Source: Camelimonas fluminis (GTDB taxonomy: Bacteria; Pseudomonadota; Alphaproteobacteria; Rhizobiales; Beijerinckiaceae). Taken from it: a DNA stretch of 55,209 bases. The stretch lies in contig NZ_BNCG01000014.1 in NCBI RefSeq assembly GCF_014656355.1, positions 1 through 55,209 of the forward strand. Direction: 5' to 3'. The position numbers were made by a program, and so were the translations under genes. The first letter of the stretch is position 1. The number at the start of each line of letters is the position of its first letter. Below, piece after piece: positions 54,664 through 55,209 of the stretch. The notes below the pieces were generated by a model, which saw only the letters and a program-made list of their open reading frames with translations, did not search any database and was not told where the DNA came from.

Positions 54664-55137
54664 GTGAAAACTGTTCGCCTTGCACTGACGGCTGTCACCG
54701 CGCTTGCTGCGGCGAGCGTTCTCACCACGGCGTCAGCCGACGCCCGCCAGGGCCGGCAGCAGTCGCAACAGCAGGCTGCGCCGCAGCCGAAGAAGATCGA
54801 AAAGAATTTTCCGCTTGGAAAAAACTGGATCGCCGTCAGCCTGAACGGCAAGCGCTATAGCGGCGCGGAGCGCCCCTCCTTCGTGCTTGACTCGCAATTC
54901 CGCGCCCGCGGCTTTGGCGGCTGCAACACCTTCTCCGCCGTGGCCTTCCCGCTGCGCGACATGGGCATCGCCGTTGGTCCGCTGGCGCTGACCCGCCGCG
55001 CCTGCGACAAGGGCAGCCAGGGCGCCGAAACCGCCTATCTCTCGGCCCTGCGCTATGCCCAGAAATGGGACATCGTCAACGGCCAGCTGGTGCTGAAGGG
55101 CCCGGCCGGCGAACTGCGCTTCGACCGCACGTTCTGA
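54664..55137 (+). CDS. META domain protein, secreted (HslJ-like)
   Basis: About 157 residues. A signal peptide (KTVRLALTAVTALAAASVLT, cleavage near ASA-DA) is followed by a Gln-rich linker (QGRQQSQQQAAPQ) and a META domain: LGKNWIAVSLNGKRYSG, ARGFGGCNTFSAVAFPL and GPLALTRRACDKGSQGAET, with two conserved cysteines likely to form a disulfide. META/HslJ proteins are periplasmic or outer-membrane associated and linked to stress or antibiotic tolerance; the function here is not known. GTG at 54664 has GGAG nine bases upstream; an ATG at 54658 is in frame but only three bases from that site. Confidence 0.88.
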   Translation: MKTVRLALTAVTALAAASVLTTASADARQGRQQSQQQAAPQPKKIEKNFPLGKNWIAVSLNGKRYSGAERPSFVLDSQFRARGFGGCNTFSAVAFPLRDMGIAVGPLALTRRACDKGSQGAETAYLSALRYAQKWDIVNGQLVLKGPAGELRFDRTF

Positions 55138-55180
55138 ACCAGTTTCGGACGCGGAGCCTGCGCAGGCTTTCGCGAAGATC

Positions 55181-55209
55181 AAAAAACCCCGCTGCATGGC
55201 AGCGGGGTT
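55181..55209 (+). terminator. Terminator after META gene, truncated by window end
   Basis: CCCCGCTG and CAGCGGGG form a stem around CATGG, followed by TT at the window edge. An A-run precedes it, so a T-run beyond the window is likely and it may work both ways. Confidence 0.7.

Overview
The window is a GC-rich stretch of chromosome from an alphaproteobacterium, most likely of the order Hyphomicrobiales (Rhizobiales). The evidence is the combination of a MucR/Ros-type regulator, a circularly permuted (two-piece) ssrA gene beside an alpha-type sspB, the hisS-hisZ-hisG order, the degP-hflC-hflK-folA-thyA neighbourhood, and small families typical of this order (DUF930, DUF4169 plus ribbon-helix-helix, DUF2065). 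The genus cannot be fixed from what I see. No insertion sequence, integrase, prophage, CRISPR array, rRNA or replication origin was recognised.

Layout. 0.4-6.6 kb: mucR with its terminator, an L,D-transpeptidase, a beta-lactamase-fold serine hydrolase, a DUF930 protein, an alpha/beta hydrolase and a basic hypothetical protein. 6.8 kb: tRNA-Lys(CTT). 7.2-18.3 kb: branched-chain amino-acid synthesis (leuA, ilvC, ilvN, ilvB), mixed with a lipoprotein, a NUDIX protein, pdxY, a DedA protein, a DUF924 protein and a GST gene lying between ilvB and ilvN. Upstream of ilvB there is a complete-looking transcription attenuator: promoter, a 15-residue leader peptide with an Ile-Leu-Ile-Val run, a pairing segment and an intrinsic terminator. 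18.4-20.6 kb: a small accessory island with two unrecognised genes and about 0.8 kb without a convincing gene.

20.6-33.0 kb: miaA and serB diverge with start codons only a few bases apart. They are followed by a minus-strand run thyA, two copper-handling genes, folA, hflK, hflC, DUF2065 and degP, covering nucleotide synthesis, copper delivery and membrane/periplasmic protein quality control. Opposite to thyA lies the permuted ssrA gene, which encodes the tag ANDNFAEVRAAA. 26 bases further is sspB, whose product hands tagged proteins to ClpXP. A second GST, DUF4169 and a ribbon-helix-helix protein follow.

33.3-47.1 kb: a giant AsmA-like protein, a D-lactate dehydrogenase-type flavoprotein, a quinone oxidoreductase, a Gln-rich small protein, a UvrD/PcrA helicase preceded by four 17-bp tandem repeats, an unrecognised protein followed by a nested palindromic repeat and a strong terminator, an M24B aminopeptidase P and a 72-residue protein. 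47.4-55.2 kb: prmA, an alpha/beta hydrolase, a VOC protein, hisS-hisZ-hisG and a META-domain secreted protein whose terminator is cut by the window end.

The most notable signals are the ilvB attenuator, the ssrA-sspB pair (tag gene beside tag-adaptor gene), the accessory pair at 18.4-19.8 kb, the short tandem and palindromic repeats, and a MucR zinc finger lacking its fourth expected ligand.
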